DNA of 64,000 nucleotides from an uncultured Cellvibrionales bacterium (GTDB taxonomy: Bacteria; Pseudomonadota; Gammaproteobacteria; Pseudomonadales; Dasaniaceae), in assembly GCA_913019905.1 (NCBI GenBank), contig CAJVZD010000001.1, positions 168,176 to 232,175 of the forward strand, given 5' to 3'. Position 1 is the stretch's first letter, and each line of letters opens with the position of its first letter. This document shows, in pieces, positions 20,449 to 29,235 of the stretch. Made by a program: the position numbers and the translations under genes. Under the pieces are notes generated by a model. The model saw only the letters and a program-made list of their open reading frames with translations, did not search any database and was not told the origin of the DNA.

Positions 20449-22526
20449 TTTGTTTGAACAAGTACCGAAATATCAGCGACCTCCAAAAAGAGACCTCTTA
20501 ATTTTCTTAACAAGGCCAATCGATTATTTCTTATTGCCTTGTCATCGACCATGACCATGACATCGTCAAAGAAAGCATCGACAGACACACGTAGGTTCGC
20601 GAGTACAGCTAAAGCCTCTTCATATTCGCTATTTTCAAATAACGGTTTAACTTGTCTTTCTTTTTCTTGAACCAATCTAAAAAGGTTTAACTCAGCGTTG
20701 TCTATCAGTAACTCTTCGTTGATCTCATCACTTAAATCTTCGTCATCAAGTTTTGCTAGAATGTTTGAAACACGTTTATTTGCAGCTGCTAAGGCCTGTG
20801 CTTCAGGCAACTGATTAAAACTGTTAACTGCTTTAACGCGTTTATCTATATCTAGTGGAACCGATAAAGCTTTTACTGAAACTGCTTGAAAAACCTCGGC
20901 GGAAATTTGATCGTCGATATACCCAGCGCGAAAACGTTCCACCATGTAGTCAAAGGAACTGCTAGCTGTTGTTTCTACATCTGTGAGAATTGCTCCATAG
21001 TTGGCGGCTGCCAGCTGCAGTAACTCTAAAAGGTCGAGGGAAAAATTCTTTTCAACCAAAATGCGCAACACACTTATACTGGCACGGCGTAATGCAAACG
21101 GATCTTTGGAGCCGGTGGGCTTCTGGCCGATGCCAAAAATTCCGGTGATCGTATCGAGACGGTCGGCGAGAGCCACCGCACAGCCCGTTAAACTTTCGGG
21201 TAGCTTGTCTCCAGCGTATTTCGGTAGATAGTGATCTTTTATAGCGTTGGCAACTTCAACTTCTTCGCCATCATTCAGGGCATAATAATAGCCAGCAATT
21301 CCCTGCATTTTGTCAAATTCTAACACCATATCCGATAACAGGTCCGCTTTGCATAGTTCTCCAGCGCGTGCAGAATATGTCGGATTTCCGCCAATTTTCT
21401 CCCCGATAATCTCTGCGAGGGATTTAACTCTTTGCGTTTTGTCTAATAAGGTTCCGAGTTTATTTTGAAAGACAATGGTGTTCAGTTTTTTAGCGCGAGT
21501 GTCCAATCTTGTTTTTTTATCTGTTTCATAAAAAAAGGCTGCGTCTGCGAGGCGAGGACGTATCACTCGTTCATTACCACTAATAACCTGAGATGGATCG
21601 TTGCTACGGATATTTGCAACAGTGATGAAATTTGGCATGAGTTTGCCGTTTTTGTCGACGATGTGAAAGTACTTCTGGTGTTCTTTCATCGAAGAAATTA
21701 ATGCCTCAGCTGGAACGTCCAAAAACCGATTTTCAAAACTACCGGTTAAAGCTACCGGCCATTCGACTAAGCCGGTTACTTCGTCTAGCAGGTCTTCATC
21801 GATAACGGTTTCGCCGCCAAGTTTAAAGCCTTCTGCTATCACTGATTCTCTTACTATTGCCTTACGATCATCGTAGCTGGGAATGACGTGGCCGCTCTCT
21901 TGCAACAACGCTGGGTACGATCCAGCATTGCCGATATCTAAGGAAGTGTCACAGTGAAAGCGATGGCCACGAGTTATGTTCGCGGCTTTTATGCCGAGAA
22001 TTTCGCAATCAATAACATTGCTTCCAAACATCATGACTATCCATTGGGCTGGACGAACAAACTCAATTCTGCTGGTTCCCCAGCGCATACGTTTTGGAAT
22101 CGGCAGCTTTTCCAAAGCAGTTTTAACGATGTTAGGTAGTAGTGCGGTGGCTTCTTTTCCTGCACTAACACTGCGAAAAATGAGTTTGTCTGCCTTGCCA
22201 TCATTCTCAACTGTTAGTTGATCAATACTGAGGCCATTTTTTCTAGCGAAAGCCTCTGCTGCTTTTGAGGGCACTCCATTATCATCAAAAGCGACTTTCT
22301 TCGGTGGGCCCCAGATAGTGAGCTCTTTTTCTGCTGTCATTTCATCGAGCCCGGATACCAAAACTGATAGGCGTCTTGGCGTAGCAAAGCTCTCTATTGA
22401 TGTGAAGCGTAATTCTTCCGCATCAATACCCTGTTTGATTTGCTCCGTAAAACTCTTGGATAATTTCAATAAGGATGTCGGCGGTAGTTCTTCTGTTCCA
22501 ATTTCTACCAAAAAGTCATTTGACAT
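20445..22526 (-). CDS. glyS: Glycyl-tRNA synthetase beta subunit
   Basis: The protein is 693 aa, the expected length. With GlyQ it forms the alpha2beta2 glycyl-tRNA synthetase; the beta chain binds tRNA. The start MSNDFLVEIGTEELPP and internal RMRWG, EWPVALTGSF and DPFALRRAS are family signatures. ATG at 22526 directly abuts the glyQ stop, and the 3' end overlaps gmhB by four bases. Confidence 0.98.
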   Translation of the reverse strand: MSNDFLVEIGTEELPPTSLLKLSKSFTEQIKQGIDAEELRFTSIESFATPRRLSVLVSGLDEMTAEKELTIWGPPKKVAFDDNGVPSKAAEAFARKNGLSIDQLTVENDGKADKLIFRSVSAGKEATALLPNIVKTALEKLPIPKRMRWGTSRIEFVRPAQWIVMMFGSNVIDCEILGIKAANITRGHRFHCDTSLDIGNAGSYPALLQESGHVIPSYDDRKAIVRESVIAEGFKLGGETVIDEDLLDEVTGLVEWPVALTGSFENRFLDVPAEALISSMKEHQKYFHIVDKNGKLMPNFITVANIRSNDPSQVISGNERVIRPRLADAAFFYETDKKTRLDTRAKKLNTIVFQNKLGTLLDKTQRVKSLAEIIGEKIGGNPTYSARAGELCKADLLSDMVLEFDKMQGIAGYYYALNDGEEVEVANAIKDHYLPKYAGDKLPESLTGCAVALADRLDTITGIFGIGQKPTGSKDPFALRRASISVLRILVEKNFSLDLLELLQLAAANYGAILTDVETTASSSFDYMVERFRAGYIDDQISAEVFQAVSVKALSVPLDIDKRVKAVNSFNQLPEAQALAAANKRVSNILAKLDDEDLSDEINEELLIDNAELNLFRLVQEKERQVKPLFENSEYEEALAVLANLRVSVDAFFDDVMVMVDDKAIRNNRLALLRKLRGLFLEVADISVLVQTK

Positions 22527-23474
22527 CTACACGTCCTCCGAGCTGGCGGATAAAGCTTCATTGCGTAATGCTTCCGGAGCGAGGGGGAAACCTAGTTTTC
22601 TTCGAGCATCAAAATAGGTCTGTGCAACACCGCGAGATAAGGATCGAACGCGCAATATAAAACGCTGACGTTCCGTGACGGAGATCGCATGTCGAGCGTC
22701 CAACAAATTAAAAGCGTGGGAAGCCTTCATCACCATTTCATAAGCGGGAAGCGCTAAACCTTGTTCGATCAAAAGTTGGCTTTGTGTTTCACAATGGTCG
22801 AAGGTTTTAAACAATTGCTCGACATCTGCCTTTTCAAAATTAAATGTCGACATTTCAACTTCATTTTGATGAAAAACATCACCGTAGGTGACAATGCCCT
22901 GGGGGCCTTCAGTCCAGACCAGATCATAGATACTGTCAACGCCCTGCAAATACATCGCAATACGTTCCAATCCGTAGGTGATTTCCCCGGTGACCGGATA
23001 ACATTCCAATCCGCCGACTTGTTGAAAATAGGTGAATTGGGTGACTTCCATACCGTTGAGCCACACCTCCCAACCGAGGCCCCAAGCGCCCAGTGTTGGC
23101 GACTCCCAATTGTCCTCTACAAACCGAATATCGTGAACAAGAGCGTCGACTCCTAACGAACGTAAAGACTCGAGGTATAATTCCTGAATATTACTCGGGT
23201 TGGGTTTCATAACGACTTGATATTGGTAGTAGTGTTGCAATCGATTGGGGTTTTCGCCATAGCGGCCATCGGTGGGTCGCCGACAAGGTTGTACATAAGC
23301 GGCGTTCCAGCTTTCGGGGCCAATTGCGCGTAAAAAAGTCCCGGGATGAAAAGTCCCCGCACCCACTTCCATGTCCAGAGGTTGCAAAATCACACAACCT
23401 TGTGCAGCCCAATATTGTTGCAGGGCTAGTATGAGGCCCTGAAATGTTTTAACGTTTACTTCTTGCGTGACCAC
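22527..23474 (-). CDS. glyQ: Glycyl-tRNA synthetase alpha subunit
   Basis: This 315-aa class II synthetase catalytic chain activates glycine. Conserved segments include [30 protein letters not shown] and [17 protein letters not shown] near the N-terminus. It is the first gene of the minus-strand operon glyQ–glyS–gmhB–plsC–DUF5916. A TATAAT on the minus strand (23553-23548), about 74 bases before the start, is a likely -10. Confidence 0.98.
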   Translation of the reverse strand: MVTQEVNVKTFQGLILALQQYWAAQGCVILQPLDMEVGAGTFHPGTFLRAIGPESWNAAYVQPCRRPTDGRYGENPNRLQHYYQYQVVMKPNPSNIQELYLESLRSLGVDALVHDIRFVEDNWESPTLGAWGLGWEVWLNGMEVTQFTYFQQVGGLECYPVTGEITYGLERIAMYLQGVDSIYDLVWTEGPQGIVTYGDVFHQNEVEMSTFNFEKADVEQLFKTFDHCETQSQLLIEQGLALPAYEMVMKASHAFNLLDARHAISVTERQRFILRVRSLSRGVAQTYFDARRKLGFPLAPEALRNEALSASSEDV

Positions 23475-23547
23475 GAAATATTGCTCTCGTTATATAGGTA
23501 ATGGGTAAGAGTGATGCCAAAGAACGACTCAATTGACAAAGGAGCGC

Positions 23548-23553
23548 ATTATA
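23548..23553 (-). promoter_or_regulatory. Likely -10 element of the glyQ operon
   Basis: A perfect TATAAT is read on the minus strand, placed to start a transcript about 65 bases before glyQ. No good -35 hexamer was found 16-18 bases upstream, so this is only a partial promoter match. Confidence 0.4.
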
Positions 23554-23726
23554 GCGTGACTTTGGCCCTAGAAGTAAGCGCGAAAAGTGGTTTACTGCGT
23601 ATCAGAACACGGTATCATTTCGCTCTCGGTGCACGGTACATGAACCGTATACTACAATAACGTCCTCAAACTCTGTCTTGGAACAAATGTCCGGTAAATA
23701 ATGCCTAATAATCTGCGCTCGTCAAT

Positions 23727-24617
23727 ATGAAGAATTTCGTTTCTGTTTTTGTTCCAGTAGTGTTCCGACTGTTCTCAATGTTACCGCTGTCTGTTGCGCA
23801 CGGTATCGGCACGTTATTGGGCCGCTGTCTTTGGTTGGCGAATGGTCGGGTCCGTAAAGTAACCGAGAAAAACCTGGAAATATGCTTTCCAGATATGAAC
23901 CGACTCGATCGGCAAACTTTGGCGAAAAAGAGTCTTTGTCAATTGGGGATGATGACGATTGAGTTGGGTGCTTCATGGTACTGGCCAGTAGAGAAACTAC
24001 TGCTCATGATAACGGAGGTAGAAGGTCTAGAGTATCTTCAACAAGCCCACGAGGAAGGGAAAGGTGTGGTTGTATTAGCCCCGCATCTTGGCAACTGGGA
24101 AATACTCGGATTGTATTTAGCGAGTAAATACAAAATAACGGGACTGTATCAGCCACCGGTTTATGCATCGATGGACAAAATGATGTACCAAGCGCGGGGC
24201 CGTAATGGCATTCAGCTAGTGCCCACAAATACATCGGGAGTAAAGTCTTTACTGAAGGCGCTTCGGCGTGGTGAAGTTACCATGATACTACCGGATCAAG
24301 TCCCTCCGAAAAACAGTGGAGAATTCGCCCCATTTTTTAATATATCAACCTTAACTGCCACGTTGGCCCAGAACTTAATAGCTCGAACACGGGCAAACGT
24401 TGTGGTGGCGGGGCTTCTCCGTTCTGAAAAAGCCGACGGGTTTCGATTGGTTTTTGGGCCGGTGACTGAGGACATTTACGCTGATGATATGGTCATAGCG
24501 TTAGCCGCGTTGAACAAGGGAGTCGAAGAAATAATAATGGAATCTCCTGCTCAGTATCAGTGGGAATATAAGCGTTTCAGACGCGTGCCAGCTGGGGATG
24601 TGCAACCCTATAAATAG
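23727..24617 (+). CDS. Lipid A biosynthesis (lauroyl-type) acyltransferase, LpxL/HtrB family
   Basis: This is a 296-aa inner-membrane acyltransferase. Residues about 5-35 are hydrophobic, the H-X4-E catalytic pair is HLGNWE (120-125), and LPDQVPP follows near 190. The family transfers secondary acyl chains to Kdo2-lipid IV-A from acyl-ACP. In Pseudomonas a lauroyl or hydroxylauroyl transferase also lies beside glyQ, which supports the call. It is transcribed divergently from glyQ. Which chain it transfers cannot be told from the sequence. Confidence 0.88.
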   Translation: MKNFVSVFVPVVFRLFSMLPLSVAHGIGTLLGRCLWLANGRVRKVTEKNLEICFPDMNRLDRQTLAKKSLCQLGMMTIELGASWYWPVEKLLLMITEVEGLEYLQQAHEEGKGVVVLAPHLGNWEILGLYLASKYKITGLYQPPVYASMDKMMYQARGRNGIQLVPTNTSGVKSLLKALRRGEVTMILPDQVPPKNSGEFAPFFNISTLTATLAQNLIARTRANVVVAGLLRSEKADGFRLVFGPVTEDIYADDMVIALAALNKGVEEIIMESPAQYQWEYKRFRRVPAGDVQPYK

Positions 24618-24766
24618 TACGAGGCATGCTACGACGAATAGGCGCGCATAATTTTTACTGAAAATCCGCTGACTATTTGGATGCGGATAAAAATAGATTT
24701 ACATCTTTTTTGCTAAAACAATTTTCGAAAATAATTTCTGTAAAATCGTAATTTGGGAGTGTAAGA

Positions 24767-25561
24767 GTGGTATTTGGTAAGTTGATCGGTGGTGTGATTG
24801 GGTTTTTCTCTGCGGGAATTTTTGGTGCAGTAATAGGCGTTGCCGCTGGGCATTTTTTTGATAAGGGCTTCGGGCAGGCACTAGGTTTTGACTTCGGTGC
24901 TGACCGGGAGCGTTTGCAACGTTTGTTCTTTGAAACAGCGTTCATGGTTATGGGTTATTTGGCGAAAGCCGATGGACGGGTCAGTGAAGAGGAAATTTCA
25001 CAAGCGGAAGCGCTAATGGGGCGATTGGGGCTAACCCCCGAGCATCGCCAAGAGGCGATTGAACTTTTCAAGCAGGGATCAAAAACTGATTTTCAGTTAG
25101 AACCAACGATTTCGAACTTCATTAGCGAGGGTGGTAGACAGCACAATTTACCCACTTTGTTACTGGAATTTCTATTTTCAATCGCTTTGGCCGACGGAGT
25201 GTTGCACCCGGCCGAACAGGATATTCTTGCTCGAACTGCTTCTTATCTTGGTGTCAATGCTCGCCAATTCGAAAAGCTTCTGTCGATGTTAATGGCGCAG
25301 CAAAGTTTTGCCGGTGGCCAGCAGAGCCATTTTCAACAAGCGCCGCGTCTCGATGAATTGGAGAACGCCTACAAAGCGCTCGGAGTGGCCAGCAGCGATA
25401 GCGACAGAGAGATAAAGAAAGCCTATCGGCGATTAATGAGTCAGCATCATCCGGACAAACTCATAGCACAGGGTGTTCCCGCCGACATGTTAAAACTAGC
25501 AACGGAAAAAGCACAGGAAATTCAAGTCGCTTACGATTTGGTTAAGAACGCGAGAAAATAG
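24767..25561 (+). CDS. djlA: Co-chaperone DjlA (membrane-anchored DnaJ-like protein)
   Basis: A 264-aa protein with the DjlA plan. A glycine-rich N-terminal membrane segment (IGGVIGFFSAGIFGAVIGV, about 7-25) is followed by a TerB-like helical domain (about 50-170) and a C-terminal J domain with HPD at 228-230. It stimulates DnaK ATPase at the inner membrane. The start is GTG at 24767; the frame begins MVFGKLIGG like known DjlA. Its neighbour LpxL-type acyltransferase is also a usual one. Confidence 0.93.
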   Translation: MVFGKLIGGVIGFFSAGIFGAVIGVAAGHFFDKGFGQALGFDFGADRERLQRLFFETAFMVMGYLAKADGRVSEEEISQAEALMGRLGLTPEHRQEAIELFKQGSKTDFQLEPTISNFISEGGRQHNLPTLLLEFLFSIALADGVLHPAEQDILARTASYLGVNARQFEKLLSMLMAQQSFAGGQQSHFQQAPRLDELENAYKALGVASSDSDREIKKAYRRLMSQHHPDKLIAQGVPADMLKLATEKAQEIQVAYDLVKNARK

Positions 25562-25598
25562 TCATTATTGATAGCGCTATCTTTTACTTTTTTTAAAG

Positions 25599-25636
25599 AA
25601 GTGCTGGCTATTACCGAGTGGTATTTGCCAGCACTT
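25599..25636. repeat. Perfect 10-bp inverted repeat after djlA
   Basis: AAGTGCTGGC (25599-25608) and GCCAGCACTT (25627-25636) enclose an 18-base loop, 38 bases after the djlA stop. No T-run follows, so termination is uncertain; it could stabilise the mRNA end. Confidence 0.6.
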
Positions 25637-25744
25637 ATTGGGTCTAACCAATGCCACTTAGTTGGCACTAAAAAGGAGTCCATGAATATTTCAGCGTTCT
25701 CAATGGCCGTATGGGCCAAGGGTGACACCTCCCTGTGCCATTTC

Positions 25745-25787
25745 GTCGACCAGAAAAATGTCTGATACTACATTTTTCAGGATCGAC
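25745..25787. terminator. Long hairpin between convergent djlA and monooxygenase genes
   Basis: GTCGA-CC-AG-AAAAATGT (25745-25761) pairs with ACATTTTT-CA-GG-A-TCGAC (25770-25787), about 16 base pairs with one bulge and one mismatch around an eight-base loop. It lies three bases after the stop of the minus-strand gene at 25791. The A/T arms could work as U-tracts for either direction. The terminator role is inferred. Confidence 0.5.
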
Positions 25788-25790
25788 TAC

Positions 25791-26081
25791 TTAAACAGCA
25801 TCCATCACTTCGATTTCTGGTGCTCCCGCCATGCAAGCACCCATTTTAGCGCCTAAGCTGCGGAAATGGTCGGTTTTACCGTGTGCCGCCAGCGACTCTT
25901 CGTCGGCATATTGCTCGAGCACTATATAGGTCTGGGGATCAGTTCGGGACTTGTGTAAGGCGTAAAAATTACAACCGCTCTCTTGGGTATTAACGGCTTC
26001 CATCAATTCGGTAAATATGGCTTCGAACTCTTCGTTTTTCCCGTCTTGAATTTTTAGTTTTGCGGTGACTCCAATAGCCAT
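25791..26081 (-). CDS. Putative quinol monooxygenase (ABM domain)
   Basis: A 96-aa dimeric alpha-beta barrel protein of the antibiotic biosynthesis monooxygenase (YgiN-like) family. Typical are VTAKLKIQDGKNEEFEAIF at the start, GCNFYALHKS, YIVLEQYADEESLAAH and a C-terminal HF/LG segment. Members oxidise quinols or other aromatics without a metal or cofactor; the substrate here is unknown. The gene is single, starts at ATG 26081, and converges with djlA. Confidence 0.8.
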   Translation of the reverse strand: MAIGVTAKLKIQDGKNEEFEAIFTELMEAVNTQESGCNFYALHKSRTDPQTYIVLEQYADEESLAAHGKTDHFRSLGAKMGACMAGAPEIEVMDAV

Positions 26082-26155
26082 GGTATTTCCTCATTTTATT
26101 AAAAATTTAATTACTAGCTGCTAATCTATTTCTAGGCAAAGCTGCCAATTTGATT

Positions 26156-26176
26156 GTGGACACCGGAGTGTGCCAC
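26156..26176. terminator. Hairpin between the Hsp70-like gene and the monooxygenase gene
   Basis: GTGGACAC (26156-26163) pairs with GTGTgCCAC (26168-26176) around a CGGA loop, with one bulged base. The T-rich tail (CTTTGTTTTTG) is on the plus-strand side, while both flanking genes read minus. It may end antisense transcription or simply mark the operon boundary. Confidence 0.3.
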
Positions 26177-26214
26177 TAGTCTTTGTTTTTGTCAGCAATA
26201 AATCTGCAGAAAAT

Positions 26215-27591
26215 TTAGCTAAAAAGACGTTTTGCCCAAACAGTTAAACCGGCGGCAACGCTACCGAAATGATCGCCATCGACCACTTTAATAGCGCCTA
26301 GTTTTTTCTCGATCGCAGCTCTAATAACGGGTGATTTCGCAGAGCCACCAGTGAGATAGATTAAGTCAGGCTGACATGCGGCTTGCGTAATGGCGTCATC
26401 GATAAGATTCATTACTTTATTTAGGGGGCTCTCTATCGATTCTTCAAATTCTCTTAGCCGGATGTCACAGCTAAGCCCCGGTTCAATGAAATCTAAGGAA
26501 AGTTGTTCTAGTTGTTTGTCTGATAACGCTATTTTTGCCAACTCTGCGCCCCTGACCAGTTGATAGTTTTGTTTTTCTTTGCGTAATTTAATGAATCGTT
26601 GCAAGAGTGTGGGTTCGCTGGTATCAACGAGTAAGCGCTGCAAACTAAGGCCCGTTTGCTGACTGTTAAAAATGGTTTGGGCGCCAACGTCGTTGGTACT
26701 GACGGCATGCCAAAAGGGCTGTGTTGGCATTGGTAAGCCGTTCTTAAGGGTGGAATTCATGCCGAATAAGGGCATCAACGCTGTGGCAGCTAACTGAATA
26801 TCCATATCGTTACCACCAATGCGCTCGCCGCTATGGCCCAGAAAATCGATTGCACGTTCATTGCGGTTGCGTCGACCGGGACCCATCAATACCATAGCGC
26901 AGTCAGTCGTACCGCCACCAATATCTACAACTAATACCGTTTTATCTTCGGTTAAGCTTATTTCGAAATCCAGTCCCGCCGCCAGCGGTTCGTATAAAAA
27001 CTCTACGGACTTAAAACCCGCTCTCTTCGCTGAAATATCAAGAATTTCAATCGCTTGCCGATTACTGTCTTTAGCATTGATACCTTGAAAATTGACCGGC
27101 CGGCCAACAACCGCATGCGTGATCGTTTCATCTAACTGAAGCTCCGCTCTATGCTTGATACCCTGCATCATAGCTGTAACAATATCTTCAAAAAAGTGCA
27201 CGAACTCTTTGCGCAAACCACTGGCACCCAAAAAAGATTTTGGTGATTTGACGAAATATCCTTCACCGGGCAAGTCGAGGTATTGGCCAAAAGCCTCCGT
27301 TCCTAAAAAGACCGTTTGTTCCGCGGTGTTGATGTTTTCTTCACGTCTTATCCTCTGTGCTTGTGCCAGAGCGTTAGTACGAAGATCAATATAATTTGAT
27401 TGTTCTGTCTTGTTGCCAATATTGTGTCCGACAGATTCACATATTAACTCGCGCTCGGTCGCGTAAAGTACCGAAGGCATAAAGGCACGTCCCTGATCGA
27501 TAGGCAGTAGCTCGGCACTCGCTACACCGTTGGATTCGTGCATGATGCCTATCGCGCAATTAGACGTACCGTAATCAAAGCCTGCAAACAT
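26215..27591 (-). CDS. yegD: Hsp70-family ATPase, YegD-like
   Basis: A 458-aa Hsp70 relative. The actin-like ATPase signature is at the start (FDYGTSNCAIGI), the second phosphate loop is VLVVDIGGGTTDCAMV, and the adenosine motif YLTGGSAKSPVIR lies near 410. It is shorter than DnaK and lacks the substrate-binding domain and lid, as in E. coli YegD. It is presumably an atypical chaperone; clients are unknown. The gene stands alone. Confidence 0.88.
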   Translation of the reverse strand: MFAGFDYGTSNCAIGIMHESNGVASAELLPIDQGRAFMPSVLYATERELICESVGHNIGNKTEQSNYIDLRTNALAQAQRIRREENINTAEQTVFLGTEAFGQYLDLPGEGYFVKSPKSFLGASGLRKEFVHFFEDIVTAMMQGIKHRAELQLDETITHAVVGRPVNFQGINAKDSNRQAIEILDISAKRAGFKSVEFLYEPLAAGLDFEISLTEDKTVLVVDIGGGTTDCAMVLMGPGRRNRNERAIDFLGHSGERIGGNDMDIQLAATALMPLFGMNSTLKNGLPMPTQPFWHAVSTNDVGAQTIFNSQQTGLSLQRLLVDTSEPTLLQRFIKLRKEKQNYQLVRGAELAKIALSDKQLEQLSLDFIEPGLSCDIRLREFEESIESPLNKVMNLIDDAITQAACQPDLIYLTGGSAKSPVIRAAIEKKLGAIKVVDGDHFGSVAAGLTVWAKRLFS

Positions 27592-28328
27592 TAGGTTCCT
27601 CTTGTAAACTCTTGGAAATCGACGGTACTGTCCGACATCGGATGGAAAATAGCTGAAAGTGAGCTGTTAACACAGCTGGAATATGGTTTCGGAGAAGGTT
27701 GCGAAAAATAGCATATTGGTACTCGGGAGGCTAGTCGCTATTGCGGCGTATTTGAAGCCCGCCGGTCTAAAACTTACAACTACGAGATTTATTAAACGAA
27801 TTGGATAAAAACCGTCGAATTAATACGGGCAGCACCCCGTTAATCCTATGCACCGGCGCTTACCTAATAGACCTTACTTTATACCCCGCCGAATATCGTC
27901 GCACTCCCGCACTCCGATAATGTCAGCGCTATCGGTTTTCGCAGATGTGCCTCCTTATCGACTGGTGGCCATTGTTAAAACCCTTACTTTTTTAGCCTTA
28001 CGGACGCAAGTATTGGGAAGTTTGTTTAAGATTCATTCCACCAGTACACTATTGACTTATCGATGACAAATTGAGTCCATAAAAATCAGGGGTGCCGAAG
28101 CTGGTCGCAGCTTTCGTAGGAGAACACAGTTGTGATCTACAGTAGTTACCTGATCTACTGTAGTTACCTGTTGTAACAATCTAGTGTAACAATCTAGTGT
28201 AACAATCTAGTGCAGTAATTTATTCTAGTAATCTATTGTTTTAGGATCGTAGGCATCGACAATGGATGACTGAAGAACAAGGACTATTTTAAATAACCTT
28301 AAACGCCAAAAATTAGGGTAGAAGTAAT
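27592..28328. other. 737-bp divergent intergenic region with short tandem repeats
   Basis: The region separates the divergent yegD and dioxygenase genes. No protein with family-like features was recognised in it; a 72-codon open frame at 27848-28066 has no ribosome binding site or recognisable motif. Repeats occupy 28133-28210, just upstream of the dioxygenase gene. Confidence 0.6.
28133..28210. repeat. Two adjacent tandem repeat families upstream of the dioxygenase gene
   Basis: Two 18-bp copies (tgatctacagtagttacc at 28133-28150, tgatctactgtagttacc at 28151-28168) differ only at one base in the centre of the dyad CTAC(A/T)GTAG. They are followed by three exact 13-bp copies of tgtaacaatctag at 28172-28184, 28185-28197 and 28198-28210, with degenerate continuations to about 28238. 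They end roughly 120 bases before the dioxygenase start. Confidence 0.9.
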
Positions 28329-29189
28329 ATGAACGATGATATTGCACTCCAAATAACGCCTTCGGCTGTTGGTTTGGGCGCTGAAATTTCCGGTGTCGAT
28401 TTGAATTCATCACTGAGTGAAAAGGCCATTTTGGAAATCAAGAAGGCCTGGTTTGACAGCGGCGTGGTTTTTTTTCCGAATCAGGATCTAAATCCATCGT
28501 CCTTAGAAAAATTTACCTTAGCTATTGGTGAGTATGGAAAAACAGATTTTATCGTGCCAATGGATGGTCACCCCAATGTGCTTGAATTGCGCAGAGAACC
28601 CACTGAAACAGCTTCCCATTTTGGTGCGAGTTGGCACTCGGACTATTCGTTTCAAGAGAGCCCACCCGCAGCCACAATTCTCTTTGGTCATATCATACCT
28701 CCCGTTGGCGGCGATACACTATTCGCCGACGGACGCGCCGCCTATTTAGCGCTTTCCGAAAAAATGCAGGACTTTTTGGCGGGATTGAATGGAATACACA
28801 GCGCTGCCCTTCCGTATGCTAAAGATGGTTTTTTCGGTAAAGATGACGATCCGTCGCGCAGCTTGAAAATCATTCCATCAGACAGAGCTAAAGAGTGCCA
28901 AACACATCCGATCATTCGCACCCATCCTGATACCGGTGAGAAAATATTGTGGTTGAGTCGCAATTACACATTGGGCATTGAGGGCTTGCATGAAGACGAA
29001 AGTAAGCTATTGCTCAATTTCCTGTGTGATTTCAGTACAAAAGAAGAGTTTGTCTATCGGCATAAATGGCAAAAAAATATGTTGACTATGTGGGACAATC
29101 GCCGAGTGCAGCATTTTGCCGATGGCGGCTTTGACGGACAGCGTCGAGTGATGTGGCGCACGACAGTTGCCGGAACTGTCCCCGTTTAA
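28329..29189 (+). CDS. TauD/TfdA-family 2-oxoglutarate-dependent dioxygenase
   Basis: A 286-aa non-haem iron enzyme. The iron triad is visible as WHSD (His103, Asp105) and the distal His262 in DNRRVQHFAD. The 2-oxoglutarate-binding Arg is in the GQRRVMWR segment (about 271-277). The family hydroxylates alpha to sulfonate, carboxylate or ether groups; the substrate cannot be read from the sequence. No sulfonate ABC transporter is nearby, so taurine is not favoured. A crotonase-family gene and a CoA-binding protein gene follow in the same direction. Confidence 0.88.
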   Translation: MNDDIALQITPSAVGLGAEISGVDLNSSLSEKAILEIKKAWFDSGVVFFPNQDLNPSSLEKFTLAIGEYGKTDFIVPMDGHPNVLELRREPTETASHFGASWHSDYSFQESPPAATILFGHIIPPVGGDTLFADGRAAYLALSEKMQDFLAGLNGIHSAALPYAKDGFFGKDDDPSRSLKIIPSDRAKECQTHPIIRTHPDTGEKILWLSRNYTLGIEGLHEDESKLLLNFLCDFSTKEEFVYRHKWQKNMLTMWDNRRVQHFADGGFDGQRRVMWRTTVAGTVPV

Positions 29190-29235
29190 GTCTGACCTCA
29201 AGAATTGAAATTATCAATTTCGGTGTGGAGTAATT

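Noticed and set aside
23533..23553. Plus-strand TTGACA at 23533 as a promoter for the acyltransferase at 23727
   Set aside because: No -10 hexamer lies at 16-18 bases; the nearby TATA sequence fits the minus-strand glyQ promoter instead.
27848..28066. A 72-codon plus-strand frame in the yegD/dioxygenase gap
   Set aside because: There is no ribosome binding site, no motif and a biased composition; treated as chance.
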